DNA of 16,878 nucleotides from DATEBA01 sp035288045 (GCA_035288045.1 DATEBA010000031.1:1-16878), one strand, 5' to 3'. Shown: positions 1 through 7,241, counted from the first letter of the stretch. The notes: generated from the letters alone by a model not told the origin. Numbers and translations are program-made.

Positions 1-58
1 CCAGGATGCCCGCGGCCAACCCCGTGAGCACGCCGAGAACCACCTGGAGCGGCGTCAC
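1..58 (-). CDS. Partial membrane protein, N-terminus only
   Basis: A GTG at 58-56 overlaps the TGA stop of the upstream Nudix gene (GTGA), a typical translational-coupling junction. The 19 visible codons read MTPLQVVLGVLTGLAAGIL with the GTG read as Met. They are hydrophobic and look like the start of a first transmembrane helix. The gene leaves the window on the left, so its family cannot be named. The overlap suggests an operon with the Nudix hydrolase. The call rests only on the overlap and on hydrophobicity. Confidence 0.45.
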   Translation of the reverse strand, partial: MTPLQVVLGVLTGLAAGIL

Positions 59-480
59 GCGAGCCGCTCCAGGGCGAGACGCAGCATCTCCCGCTCCCCG
101 CGGTAGGCAGCGAGGTCGACCGCCTCGTCCATCGGGAACCAGCGGGCGTCCTCCATCTCGTCGTCGTGGTTCGAGACGTCGCCGCCGGTTGCCCGCAACA
201 GGAACATGTGCACGAGCTTTCGGATCCGCGCGCCGTCCCACACGTAGAAGTAGCGGGTGTCGCCGAGGGGCTCCTCGATCTCCGCCTCGAGGCCCGTCTC
301 CTCCCGCACCTCTCGGACCGCGGCCTCCTGCGGGGACTCTCCGGGCTCGATCTGGCCCTTCGGCAGGCCCCAGACGAGCTCCCCCTTGCGGGTCCGTCGC
401 GCCGCGAGGGCGATCTCGATCCCCTCCCGCCCACGCCGGTAGACGACTCCGCCGGCGGAGACCTCCTTGCGAACGCTCAC
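55..480 (-). CDS. Nudix hydrolase (MutT-like)
   Basis: A 141-residue single-domain Nudix protein. Members hydrolyse nucleoside diphosphates linked to another moiety (NTPs, ADP-ribose, diadenosine polyphosphates). The substrate cannot be told from sequence. The complete Nudix box GX5EX7REUXEEXGU is present: G, then QIEPG, E, then SPQEAAV, then REVREETGL. The Glu residues of REVREE bind the catalytic metal. The N-terminus (SVRKEVSAGGVVYR) has the usual first strand leading to AGGVV. The GTG at 480 was chosen because it gives the usual family length and has a CCCGGAG Shine-Dalgarno-like run just upstream; the longer open frame has no Nudix homology. A minus-strand TAGAAT hexamer at 566-561 is a likely -10. 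It diverges from the PilT-like gene and overlaps the next gene by GTGA. Confidence 0.9.
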   Translation of the reverse strand: MSVRKEVSAGGVVYRRGREGIEIALAARRTRKGELVWGLPKGQIEPGESPQEAAVREVREETGLEAEIEEPLGDTRYFYVWDGARIRKLVHMFLLRATGGDVSNHDDEMEDARWFPMDEAVDLAAYRGEREMLRLALERLA

Positions 481-560
481 CGCAGCTCCGGGGGCGGGCC
501 GGGCATCGAAGCGCGAAGGGCGAGAAGCCCGATGGGTTCGGGAGCGGTCATGTGGGGGCG

Positions 561-566
561 ATTCTA
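561..566 (-). promoter_or_regulatory. Likely -10 element for the Nudix gene
   Basis: On the minus strand the hexamer reads TAGAAT, five of six matches to TATAAT. It predicts a transcription start near 554 and a 5' UTR of about 75 bases. No convincing -35 was found 16-18 bases upstream. Confidence 0.4.
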
Positions 567-646
567 GGCGCCGATGGACCCCCTCCTTCAGGACGCCCAG
601 GTTCCGGCCGAAGGAACTACGAACCTTTGGACAGGGGGTAAGTCCC

Positions 647-1738
647 GTGCTGGATGTGAACGAGCTGCTGCGCCACATGGTGGAACGTGGCGCCAGCGAC
701 CTGCACCTGAAGGCCGGCAACGTGCCGTTCATCCGCGTCGACGGCGAACTGCAGCCTTCGCCCTTCCAGGTGCTCACCGGCGCGGACACGCAGGCGTTCG
801 CCGAGACCCTCATGTCGGAGTTGAAGGCCGGGGAGTTCGCCGAGTCCAACGAGGCGGACCTCGGCTATACGCTCGCCGGCGTCGGTCGGTTCCGTGTGAA
901 CGTCTACAAGCAGCGGAGTCTCACGGGGCTCGCGATCCGGCGGGTCCGCTCCGAGATCCCGTCGTTCGAGGAGCTCCGCCTGCCCCCCGCGGCCCGTGCG
1001 ATGTCCGAGTCCGCGCGCGGGCTCGTGCTCGTGACCGGTCCGACCGGGACCGGCAAGACGACGACGATCGCCGCGATGATCGGTCACATCAACGAGACGC
1101 GCCGTACGCACATCGTCACGATCGAGGATCCGATCGAGGTCATGCACGAAGACCACATGTCGATCATCGAACAGCGCGAGGTTGGCCTCGACACCGACTC
1201 CTACGGGGCCGCGCTCAAGCGCGTGATCCGCCAGGACCCCGACGTGATCTTCGTCGGTGAGATCCGCGATCCGGAGTCGGCGCTCTCCGCGATCCAGGCG
1301 GCGGAGACCGGACACCTGGTCATCTCTACCCTCCACACGATCGACGCGACCGAAACGGTGAACCGCGTTCTCGACCTGTTCCCCCCGGAGCAGCAGAAGG
1401 AGGTCCGCACGTCGTTCGCCGGCGCTCTTCGCGGGATCGTGTCCCAGCGGCTGGTCGTCCGTGCCGACGGCAAGGGCCGCGTGCCGGCCATCGAGGTGCT
1501 GGTGAACACGGGCCGCGTCTACGAGAGGATCATCGACCCGGAGGCCACGATCGACCTCGTCGAGGTGATCTCCGAGGGCGATTTCTACGGGATGCAGACT
1601 TTCGACCAGGCGCTAGTGAAGCTCGTCTCCGAGGGCCTGGTGACCGAGGACGACGCGAAGCGCGCGGCGACGAACCCCCACGACTTCGTTTTGGCGCTCC
1701 GCGGCGTGCTCACCCGCGGCACCCCTAGCCTCCAATAG
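647..1738 (+). CDS. pilT: PilT/VirB11-type secretion ATPase, PilT-like
   Basis: A 363-residue hexameric ATPase of the type IV pilus retraction class. Visible motifs in order: an N-terminal PAS-like region with SDLHLKAG, Walker A GPTGTGKTT (131-139), the Asp box HIVTIEDPIE, Walker B DVIFVGEIRD (199-208), the His box GHLVISTLHT (222-231), and the C-terminal GMQTFDQAL region. This order and length fit PilT better than the longer PilB/GspE ATPases, which also carry a zinc-binding tetracysteine motif absent here. The segment equivalent to the PilT AIRNLIREGK motif reads IDLVEVISEG, so retraction function is probable rather than certain. The GTG at 647 was chosen because GGGGG at 634-638 lies 8 bases upstream and homology begins there; an earlier in-frame ATG at 467 overlaps the divergent Nudix gene. 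No pilin or other pilus gene is in the window. Confidence 0.88.
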   Translation: MLDVNELLRHMVERGASDLHLKAGNVPFIRVDGELQPSPFQVLTGADTQAFAETLMSELKAGEFAESNEADLGYTLAGVGRFRVNVYKQRSLTGLAIRRVRSEIPSFEELRLPPAARAMSESARGLVLVTGPTGTGKTTTIAAMIGHINETRRTHIVTIEDPIEVMHEDHMSIIEQREVGLDTDSYGAALKRVIRQDPDVIFVGEIRDPESALSAIQAAETGHLVISTLHTIDATETVNRVLDLFPPEQQKEVRTSFAGALRGIVSQRLVVRADGKGRVPAIEVLVNTGRVYERIIDPEATIDLVEVISEGDFYGMQTFDQALVKLVSEGLVTEDDAKRAATNPHDFVLALRGVLTRGTPSLQ

Positions 1739-1748
1739 CGCTCTCAGC

Positions 1749-1775
1749 TTGACGGGCCCCCGGGTGTCATAGAGT
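1749..1775 (+). promoter_or_regulatory. Candidate tetR promoter, leaderless geometry
   Basis: TTGACG at 1749-1754 and TAGAGT at 1770-1775 resemble -35 and -10 boxes. The 15-base spacer is short. The ATG at 1784 is 8 bases after the -10, with no Shine-Dalgarno sequence between them, so the transcript would start at or next to the start codon. Confidence 0.4.
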
Positions 1776-1783
1776 ATGTCGTG

Positions 1784-2500
1784 ATGTCCCAAGCTATGAC
1801 GCACACGAGCGCCTTGGAGAGCGGGATCCGCGGCCGGCATGCACGCCTCACGAGGCAGACGATCCTGGAGGCTCTCGCCGATCTCCTCGCCGAGGGTGAG
1901 CTGGACTTCTCCGTGCAGGACGTCGCGGACCGAGCCGGCGTGTCGCACCGCACCGTCTACCGGCATTTCGAGACGCGGGAGACCCTGCTCGACGCGTTGG
2001 TGGACTTGCTGGAGCAACGCCTCATGGAGCATATCTACCCAGTGAGGAGGGCGGAGGACGTTGCGGCCTCGATACGGCATAACTTCCGCCTCATCGAGGG
2101 ATTCTCGCCGGCGGTCGAGGCGCTTATTGCCCTCGGAATCGCAGGCGACACACATTCCCGATACACCCGTCGCCGAACGAAGGTGCTCCTTGGAGCCCTT
2201 TCAGAAGTCACGGCCCACCTCCCGCCGGACGTCGCCGAGGCGGTTCAGTGGACCATCCGGCATCTCGCGAGCCACCAGACCTGGGTGCGCCTCCGCCGTG
2301 ACGCAGGTATCGAGGGCGAGCGTTCGGGAGAGGCGGTCGCGTGGGCGGTCGAGACGTTGCTGGAGACATTGCGGTCAGGCCGAGGCCCCGGCGCCGATGC
2401 GGACCCCTTGCCCAGGAGAGCCCGGCGTGGTCCGTCCTCTTCCGGCAGGCCGGCGCGGTCGTCACCGACGGAGGGGGAGTCCTGGCGCACGCGGCCGTGA
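1784..2500 (+). CDS. TetR-family regulator with aberrant C-terminus
   Basis: A TetR/AcrR-type repressor. The helix-turn-helix is canonical: FSVQDVADRAGVSHRTVYRHF, followed by ETRETLLDALVDLL. The ligand-binding half is divergent and the ligand is unknown. The start may be ATG 1784, GTG 1781 or ATG 1796; ATG 1784 was chosen because it sits 8 bases after a -10-like hexamer. A normal family C-terminus would fall near residue 198, about position 2380. From there to the stop at 2500 the frame encodes a Pro/Arg/Ser-rich tail that is out-of-frame translation of a PEP-utilizing-enzyme remnant (see 2401-2616). The original stop codon therefore appears lost and about 40 extra residues are appended. The DNA-binding domain is intact; whether the fused protein folds and works is unknown. 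Confidence 0.8.
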   Translation: MSQAMTHTSALESGIRGRHARLTRQTILEALADLLAEGELDFSVQDVADRAGVSHRTVYRHFETRETLLDALVDLLEQRLMEHIYPVRRAEDVAASIRHNFRLIEGFSPAVEALIALGIAGDTHSRYTRRRTKVLLGALSEVTAHLPPDVAEAVQWTIRHLASHQTWVRLRRDAGIEGERSGEAVAWAVETLLETLRSGRGPGADADPLPRRARRGPSSSGRPARSSPTEGESWRTRP

Positions 2501-2616
2501 TCGCAAGGGAGTACGGGCTCCCCGCTGTGCTCGCGACGAAGGATGCCACTCGGCGGCTTCGCGACGGCCAGGTCGTGACCGTTGACGGGACCGCGGGCGT
2601 GGTCACCCTCGGCTGA
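2401..2616 (+). pseudogene. 3' remnant of PEP-utilizing enzyme (mobile His domain)
   Basis: In the third frame relative to tetR, about 70 codons encode the C-terminal swivelling phosphohistidine domain of PEP-utilizing enzymes (PEP synthase, PPDK, rifampicin phosphotransferase group). Recognisable blocks are SPAWSVLFRQAGAVVTD, GGGVLAHAAVIAREYGLPAV with the catalytic His, ATRRLRDGQ and VTVDGTAGVV, ending at TGA 2614-2616. Everything N-terminal (the ATP-grasp domain and most of the His domain) is missing. There is no in-frame start codon after the point where homology begins, near 2410; the only upstream start, GTG 2341, lies in tetR and would add unrelated residues. It overlaps the convergent HExxH gene by 14 bases. 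I read it as debris from a deletion or recombination that joined it to the end of tetR. Confidence 0.75.
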
Positions 2617-2962
2617 GCTCGCCGGCATCGCGTGTCGCGGCGCGCTCGAAGGGGTGGCGCCGGTAGCCGAACGGCACCGCGAGCGCGAAGTAGACGGGGA
2701 TGAAGAGCGGCCCCCAGGCGCGGTACTGGCGGATGTGAACACGCTCGTGCTCGAGGAGCGGGCCCTCGAGCGGTCGGGCCGAGAGCACCACATGCCCCAC
2801 GGTCATCGCGACGCGTCGGAAACGCGCGAGTACCCACGTCAGGCCTCGTGGAGCGCGGTCGAACACGATCGCCCCACCGAGGATGTGAGGTCGCTGGAAC
2901 GTGAGAAGACCGAGGACCAGCCCCACCAGCGTGTTCGGCAGCGTCCATAGGAACCCCAGCAT
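2603..2962 (-). CDS. Small membrane protein with HExxH motif
   Basis: A 119-residue protein of unnamed family. It opens with a hydrophobic segment (about residues 8-22), then a region rich in Arg, then LLEHERVHIRQY with HERVH at 72-76 matching the HExxH zinc-binding pattern, then WGPLFIPVYFALAVPFGY, a second hydrophobic segment, and HPFERAA. This order (HERVH-RQ, WGPLF, P-FER-A) recurs in uncharacterised bacterial membrane proteins as far as I recall. Glu106 in PFERAA could be a third metal ligand, but this is inference. The start is ATG 2962; GTG 2971 in frame is an alternative. Its end overlaps the PEP-enzyme remnant. No protease activity can be claimed from the motif alone. Confidence 0.7.
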   Translation of the reverse strand: MLGFLWTLPNTLVGLVLGLLTFQRPHILGGAIVFDRAPRGLTWVLARFRRVAMTVGHVVLSARPLEGPLLEHERVHIRQYRAWGPLFIPVYFALAVPFGYRRHPFERAATRDAGELSRG

Positions 2963-3041
2963 CGTCGCCACGGTACCGCGAGTTGCGCCCGGCCCGCGCT
3001 CCGTGAAGGCTTGTGCAGGAACCGGGCGGAAGGAGCACATG

Positions 3042-4016
3042 ATGCTGGACGAGCAGGGCGAAGAACTACTGTGGCCGGCTCCGCGCACGTTCTTCGGCGC
3101 TCCGAGCTGCCACGACCTCTCGGAGCTGCGTGCGCAGGTAGCGTTCATGGGTGTCCCCTACGACATCGGCACCCTCCAGCCGTCGATCCGGACCGGCCAA
3201 AGCGCCGCACCGGGGGTAGCGCGGCTCAACTCCTGGAACACCCTCGAGTACACATGGCCGCCCGGTGGGCCCCCGGGCGAGGGCGCCTTCGGGTGGTTCG
3301 ACGTGGAGGACGGTCGCGAATACCTGGGCGGCGTGTCGATGGCCGACGTCGGCGACGTCGCGATCGTCGGCGCGGAGGTCCAGTTGAACCTCGGCCGGAT
3401 CACCGAGGCGACGCGCCGCGTCGCCGAAAGGGACGCCCTCGTCGTGGCGGTGGGAGGGGACCACTCGATCAGCTTCCCGGTGGGTCGCGGCCTCGAGCGG
3501 TTCGGGCCGTTCGACGTCGTGCACTTCGACGCCCACGCGGACTTCGCCGACGAGTGGTTCGGCGTGAGGTACTCGCACGGCTCGCAGCTCCGCCGGCTGT
3601 CGGAGCTCCCGTTCGTGCGGTCGATCACCGCGATCGGCCTGCGGAACATCGCGCGGTTCGAGTACGATGACCTACTCGCCTACGGTGCGAACATCGTGAC
3701 CTCGCGGCAGGTGCTCGACGAGAGCGCGGCCGACGTCGTGCGCCGCGTCGTCCCGGAGTCCGACCGCCTCTACGTTTCTATCGACATCGACGTGCTCGAC
3801 CTGCCGATCGTCGCTGGCACGACGCTTCCCGAGCCCGGCGGCATCTCGTACCGGGACCTCCGGGAGGGGCTCGCTGCGGTGGCCGAGAAGGGGCGCGTGG
3901 TCGGGTTCGATATCGTCGAGCTCTCTCCGCCGCACGACGGGAACGCCGCGACGGCACGCGTGACGGTCTGGCTGATCACGCACTTCCTCTCGGCGATCTT
4001 CGGTCCGTCGGGGTGA
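3042..4016 (+). CDS. Ureohydrolase (arginase/agmatinase family)
   Basis: A 324-residue binuclear manganese hydrolase that cleaves a guanidino or related C-N bond to release urea. The metal-binding motifs are complete: GGDHS (H141), DAHAD (D163, H165, D167) and SIDIDVLD (D248, D250). The usual loop after the last motif (DPAFAPGTGTPEPGG in agmatinases) reads LDLPIVAGTTLPEPGG, so the Asp-Pro pair is lost while PEPGG is kept. This could alter substrate choice, so I leave the substrate open among agmatine, guanidinobutyrate, arginine and formiminoglutamate-like compounds. The start ATG 3042 lies 6 bases after GGAAGGAG (3028-3035); the adjacent ATG 3039 is closer than usual. It is followed 25 bases later by cca on the same strand. 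Confidence 0.88.
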   Translation: MLDEQGEELLWPAPRTFFGAPSCHDLSELRAQVAFMGVPYDIGTLQPSIRTGQSAAPGVARLNSWNTLEYTWPPGGPPGEGAFGWFDVEDGREYLGGVSMADVGDVAIVGAEVQLNLGRITEATRRVAERDALVVAVGGDHSISFPVGRGLERFGPFDVVHFDAHADFADEWFGVRYSHGSQLRRLSELPFVRSITAIGLRNIARFEYDDLLAYGANIVTSRQVLDESAADVVRRVVPESDRLYVSIDIDVLDLPIVAGTTLPEPGGISYRDLREGLAAVAEKGRVVGFDIVELSPPHDGNAATARVTVWLITHFLSAIFGPSG

Positions 4017-4041
4017 AGCCCGGGGGTATCCTCGACGAGTC

Positions 4042-5442
4042 GTGAGCGAGTCGTTGGACCCCGGTGCGGTGCTGGACGTCGATCCCCTGGCGGGGGAGCT
4101 CGGCGCGCGATTCCACGAGTCCGGCCACGAGCTGTACCTAGTCGGTGGGGCGGTGCGCGACCTGCTGCTTGGGCGGTTCGAGTCCGACGGCGAGGTCGAC
4201 TTCACCACGGATGCCGTGCCCCACGAGACCACGCGGGTGCTCCGGGGTTGGGCCGACGCGCTCTACATGGTCGGCGTCAGGTACGGCACCGTCGGAGCCC
4301 GCAAGGGCGGCCGCGTGATCGAGATCACGACCTTCCGCGAGGAGGTCTACCGGGCGGAGGACCGCAAGCCGGTCGTCACGTTCGCGAAGGACATCGATAC
4401 GGATCTCTCGCGGCGCGACTTCACGATCAACGCCATGGCCGTTCGCCTGCCGGCGGGCACGTTCGTGGATCCCTTCGGCGGCGTCAAGGACCTCGCGGCG
4501 AAGCGCCTCGACACGCCGCTGGAACCCGACGTTGCGTTCTCCGACGACCCGCTCCGGATGCTTCGTGCGGCGCGGTTCGCCTCGCAGCTCGACGTGACGC
4601 CGGTGCCGCGGGTGGTCGATGCGATGAAGCGGATGCGCGAGAGGCTTCGGATCGTCTCGTCGGAGCGGATGCGGGACGAGCTCGACAAGCTCCTCACCGG
4701 CGCGAGGCCGTCGAGGGCGCTGGAACTGGTCGTCGAGGCCGGCCTCGCTGAGGAGTTCCTGCCGGAGCTTCCGGGCCTCCAGCTGGAGCAAGACCCGGTG
4801 CAGAAGCACAAGGACGTCCTGCGGCACACGTACGCCGTGGTCGAAAGGTGCGAGCCCGACGCGACGCTGCGGCTGGCGGCGCTGCTTCACGACGTCGGGA
4901 AGCCGCGCACGCGGCAGATCACCTCCGAGGGCGTGCAGTTCCACCACCACGAGGTCGTGGGCGCGCGCATGGCTCGCGAGCGGCTGCAGGCGCTCCGGTA
5001 CCCGGCCGCCACGGTCGACGATGTCGCGAAGCTCGTCGAGATGCACCTCCGCTTCCACACCTACGGCATGGGGTGGACCGACGGGGCGGTGCGCCGATAC
5101 GTCCGAGAGGCTGGGCCGTTGCTCGACCGGCTGAACCAACTCACGCGGGCGGACTGCACGACGCGAAACCCCTTGCGGGCGAAGCAGTTCACGGAGCTCC
5201 AGGACGAGCTGGAGGAGCGGATCGCGCGGCTCGCGGAGCAGGAGAACCTCGAGGCGATGCGCCCGCCGCTCGACGGCCGCCAGGTGATGGCGCACCTCGG
5301 CATCGAGCCGGGGCCGGTCGTGGGAAAGGCTCTCGACCACCTGATGGAGCTACGCCTCGAGCGCGGGCCCATGTCCGAGGACGAGGCTTATGAGGCCCTC
5401 GACGCCTGGGCCCGCTCCGAGGGGGTCGAGCCCGTCTCCTAG
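4042..5442 (+). CDS. cca: CCA tRNA nucleotidyltransferase
   Basis: A 466-residue class II nucleotidyltransferase that builds or repairs the CCA end of tRNAs from CTP and ATP. The head domain has LVGGAVRDLLLGR (33-45), then EVDFTTDA, RRDFTINAMA (124-133) and DPLRMLRAARFA (169-180). The HD domain is clear, with H262 in LRHTYAV and HD in LLHDVGKP (281-288). This head-plus-HD layout and the TTDA signature match the actinobacterial CCA-adding subgroup. The metal-binding pair that is usually D-x-D reads E51-V-D53, with another Asp at 49. The GTG start at 4042 has no Shine-Dalgarno sequence; TATCCT at 4027-4032 could be a -10 for a leaderless mRNA. It converges on the anti-sigma-like gene with only three bases between stops. 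Confidence 0.95.
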   Translation: MSESLDPGAVLDVDPLAGELGARFHESGHELYLVGGAVRDLLLGRFESDGEVDFTTDAVPHETTRVLRGWADALYMVGVRYGTVGARKGGRVIEITTFREEVYRAEDRKPVVTFAKDIDTDLSRRDFTINAMAVRLPAGTFVDPFGGVKDLAAKRLDTPLEPDVAFSDDPLRMLRAARFASQLDVTPVPRVVDAMKRMRERLRIVSSERMRDELDKLLTGARPSRALELVVEAGLAEEFLPELPGLQLEQDPVQKHKDVLRHTYAVVERCEPDATLRLAALLHDVGKPRTRQITSEGVQFHHHEVVGARMARERLQALRYPAATVDDVAKLVEMHLRFHTYGMGWTDGAVRRYVREAGPLLDRLNQLTRADCTTRNPLRAKQFTELQDELEERIARLAEQENLEAMRPPLDGRQVMAHLGIEPGPVVGKALDHLMELRLERGPMSEDEAYEALDAWARSEGVEPVS

Positions 5443-5445
5443 CCG

Positions 5446-6243
5446 CTACGCTCCGGTGAACGGGCGGCAGTCGATCCTACCCTCGAGCCCCTCTCCACCG
5501 CCCGGTGGGGGTGCGAGGATCTCTTCGCCGGCGAAGGTGTGACGGGACGGCTCCCCAGTGATCTCTCCAACGGCGAAGCTTCCACGCGTCCTCGCGTAGA
5601 CGGTGCCGCTCGTGTCGACGATCTCCCACGTGCACGCCATGACCCCGGGTTTCCCCGACCCGAGCCACACTGGGGTGTAGACGAGCTCCAGATACGGGCC
5701 CGTCACTGGATGGGAGTCGTCGAGGACGACGCGCACGTCGTGGAACTCGTAGGCGTACGGTTCGCCGACGTCGAGCCGCTTCGGGTCGCAGGAGACCTCG
5801 GCCCGCGAAGGTTCACCGACGACCTCGAGATCGGTATGGGCTGTGTTCCCCGGCGAGAGGGAGACAACGAGGTCGCGCGTGCTGCCGACGACTGTGCCGT
5901 CCTCGCCGAGGACGATCCACGTGCACCGCCGCCAGCCGGGGAACTCGCCGGTCGTCCAGCCGATCCTGAACGACACGCGCGCGGTGTCGCCGCGATGCGC
6001 TTCCACCCCGACGTCCGCGAAGACGTAGTTGGCGTCCGTTTCCGCAGCCTGCCCCGGATCGGTCCGATCGCGCAGTCCGACCAGCGATCCCGTCGCCCAC
6101 AACAGGGTCCCGCCGACGAGTGCCGTCGTCGCGACGATGCTGGCCGCGCGCCCGACGCGCCTGCGCCGCCGGCGGCGGGTCGCCTCGACCGTCAACCTGC
6201 CGAACAGCTCCTCGGCGTCGGGTCTGGTGAGTGGGCGGGTCAT
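5446..6243 (-). CDS. Single-pass membrane protein, probable anti-sigma partner
   Basis: A 265-residue protein with no family I can name. Residues 1-31 are cytoplasmic and Arg-rich (ATRRRRRRRVGR). Residues about 32-56 form one transmembrane helix (SIVATTALVGGTLLWATGSLVGL). The rest is an extracytoplasmic beta-rich domain with three Cys residues in CTW and C-D/C-R contexts. The ATG at 6243 overlaps the sigma-factor stop (ATGA), and GGAGGAGAG lies just upstream, so the two genes are translationally coupled. This position and topology are those of a membrane anti-sigma factor. The zinc-binding HxxxCxxC motif of ZAS anti-sigma factors is absent from the short cytoplasmic segment, so function is inferred from context only. 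The C-terminal domain resembles two copies of a Cys-containing unit (CTWIVLGEDGTVVGSTR and CTWEIVDTSGTVYARTR). Confidence 0.75.
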   Translation of the reverse strand: MTRPLTRPDAEELFGRLTVEATRRRRRRRVGRAASIVATTALVGGTLLWATGSLVGLRDRTDPGQAAETDANYVFADVGVEAHRGDTARVSFRIGWTTGEFPGWRRCTWIVLGEDGTVVGSTRDLVVSLSPGNTAHTDLEVVGEPSRAEVSCDPKRLDVGEPYAYEFHDVRVVLDDSHPVTGPYLELVYTPVWLGSGKPGVMACTWEIVDTSGTVYARTRGSFAVGEITGEPSRHTFAGEEILAPPPGGGEGLEGRIDCRPFTGA

Positions 6244-6761
6244 CTCTCTCCTCCATCGTTCTCGAGCACCGACCGAAGGCGCTTGCGCGCCCGGGCGATC
6301 TGGCTGCGTACGGTGGACCGGCTGCACCCGAGGGCTGAGGAGATCGCGTCGTCGTCGAGCCCCTCGACGAAGCGGAGCACGACGCATGCTCGCTGGCGCG
6401 GGCCTAGGGTCATGAGCGCGTCGTCGACCCTCAGCCTGTCTGCGACGCGATCGGCGTGGTCGGGGACGCTGTCCAGCCGCTCCTGCAGCTCCAGGGGGAC
6501 CTCCCGTCGGCGGCGGAGCCTCCGCCTATACGCGAGGCGGAAGAGGACGGCCTTGGTGTAGCCGAGCGGGTGTGCGATACCCCCGAAGTCCGGGTGTCGC
6601 GAGAGCGTCTCCACGATCGCCTCCTGGACCATGTCCTCGTCGATGCCGAGGCTTCGAGCTGCGGCGAGAAGGCGGGGATGCAGCAGGCGGAGCACCTCGA
6701 CCGGATCCTCCGGCCAGGCCACTCCCTCGGGGGTCGCACCGGGCGCGGGGAGGGTGTGCAC
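6240..6761 (-). CDS. ECF-type RNA polymerase sigma factor
   Basis: A 173-residue sigma-70 family protein. Region 2 spans about residues 21-87 (LLHPRLLAAARSLGIDEDMV, then HPLGYTKAVLFRLAYRRRLR). Region 4 spans about 112-166 with LGPRQRACVVLRFVEGLDD and the helix-turn-helix IASALG-like SSALGCSRSTVRSQIARAR. It is short, as in ECF factors, and nearest in feel to the actinobacterial SigE/SigM-like group. The GTG at 6761 was chosen because GAGGAA lies 7 bases upstream and no in-frame ATG gives a sensible length. It overlaps its downstream membrane partner by four bases and follows the DUF1232 gene after 83 bases. Self-regulation is likely from family habit but no autoregulated promoter could be identified. 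Confidence 0.88.
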   Translation of the reverse strand: MHTLPAPGATPEGVAWPEDPVEVLRLLHPRLLAAARSLGIDEDMVQEAIVETLSRHPDFGGIAHPLGYTKAVLFRLAYRRRLRRRREVPLELQERLDSVPDHADRVADRLRVDDALMTLGPRQRACVVLRFVEGLDDDAISSALGCSRSTVRSQIARARKRLRSVLENDGGER

Positions 6762-6844
6762 GCGCTCTTCCTCGCCGATCCTCGTCCTCCCTCGGATGGC
6801 CGTCCATCTCCTAGGAGGCTCGAGGGGTCGTCTCCGCTGCACGG

Positions 6845-7231
6845 CTACCGTCTGGTGAGGCGGAGGATCGTGTCCAGCGTAGCCGGGTCGCCGCGCCAGT
6901 GCTCCTCGAGCACCGAGCGGTCGGTTCTCCGGAGGACCCAACGGAGCACGAGCGCTGCGACTATCGCGTCGTCGAGCGGCCCTGCGACGGGCACGAACTC
7001 AGGGATCAGGTCTATCGGGGAAACGATCCAGACGATCGAGATGGCAAGGAGCACCTTCGACCCCCGCGACACGCGGCGGTCGCGAAGCAGCCCTTGGAAG
7101 AGCACCGCGATGTTCGGCACGAGCGTCGCGAGCTCTCTCGCGGCGGTCCGCCGGCCGGCAGCGAGAAGGAGGACCACCAGGAGGAGCCAGATCCCGAGCG
7201 CGATCCCGACCCCGATCAGGAGCGCGCGCAC
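6845..7231 (-). CDS. DUF1232 (YkvA-type) membrane protein
   Basis: A 128-residue protein with an N-terminal transmembrane helix (LLIGVGIALGIWLLLVVLLLAA) and a DUF1232 core: SRGSKVLLAISIVWIVSPID, then LIPEFVPVAGPLDDAIVAA. The SPIDLIPEF-x-P-x-x-G-x-LDD signature is diagnostic of this family, whose biochemical role is not established. The GTG start at 7231 is 10 bases after the lepB stop, and GGGGTGA over that stop is a usable Shine-Dalgarno sequence. It therefore belongs to the lepB transcription unit. No other start gives the full helix. Confidence 0.88.
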   Translation of the reverse strand: MRALLIGVGIALGIWLLLVVLLLAAGRRTAARELATLVPNIAVLFQGLLRDRRVSRGSKVLLAISIVWIVSPIDLIPEFVPVAGPLDDAIVAALVLRWVLRRTDRSVLEEHWRGDPATLDTILRLTRR

Positions 7232-7241
7232 GGCGCTCGCG

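Noticed and set aside
467..646. A 60-residue N-terminal extension of the PilT-like protein from ATG 467
   Set aside because: It overlaps the divergent Nudix gene, has Arg-rich shadow composition, and GTG 647 has a Shine-Dalgarno sequence and begins the homology.
4138..5340. A 400-codon open frame on the minus strand
   Set aside because: It is antisense to cca, which carries all its conserved motifs; the antisense translation has no recognisable domain.
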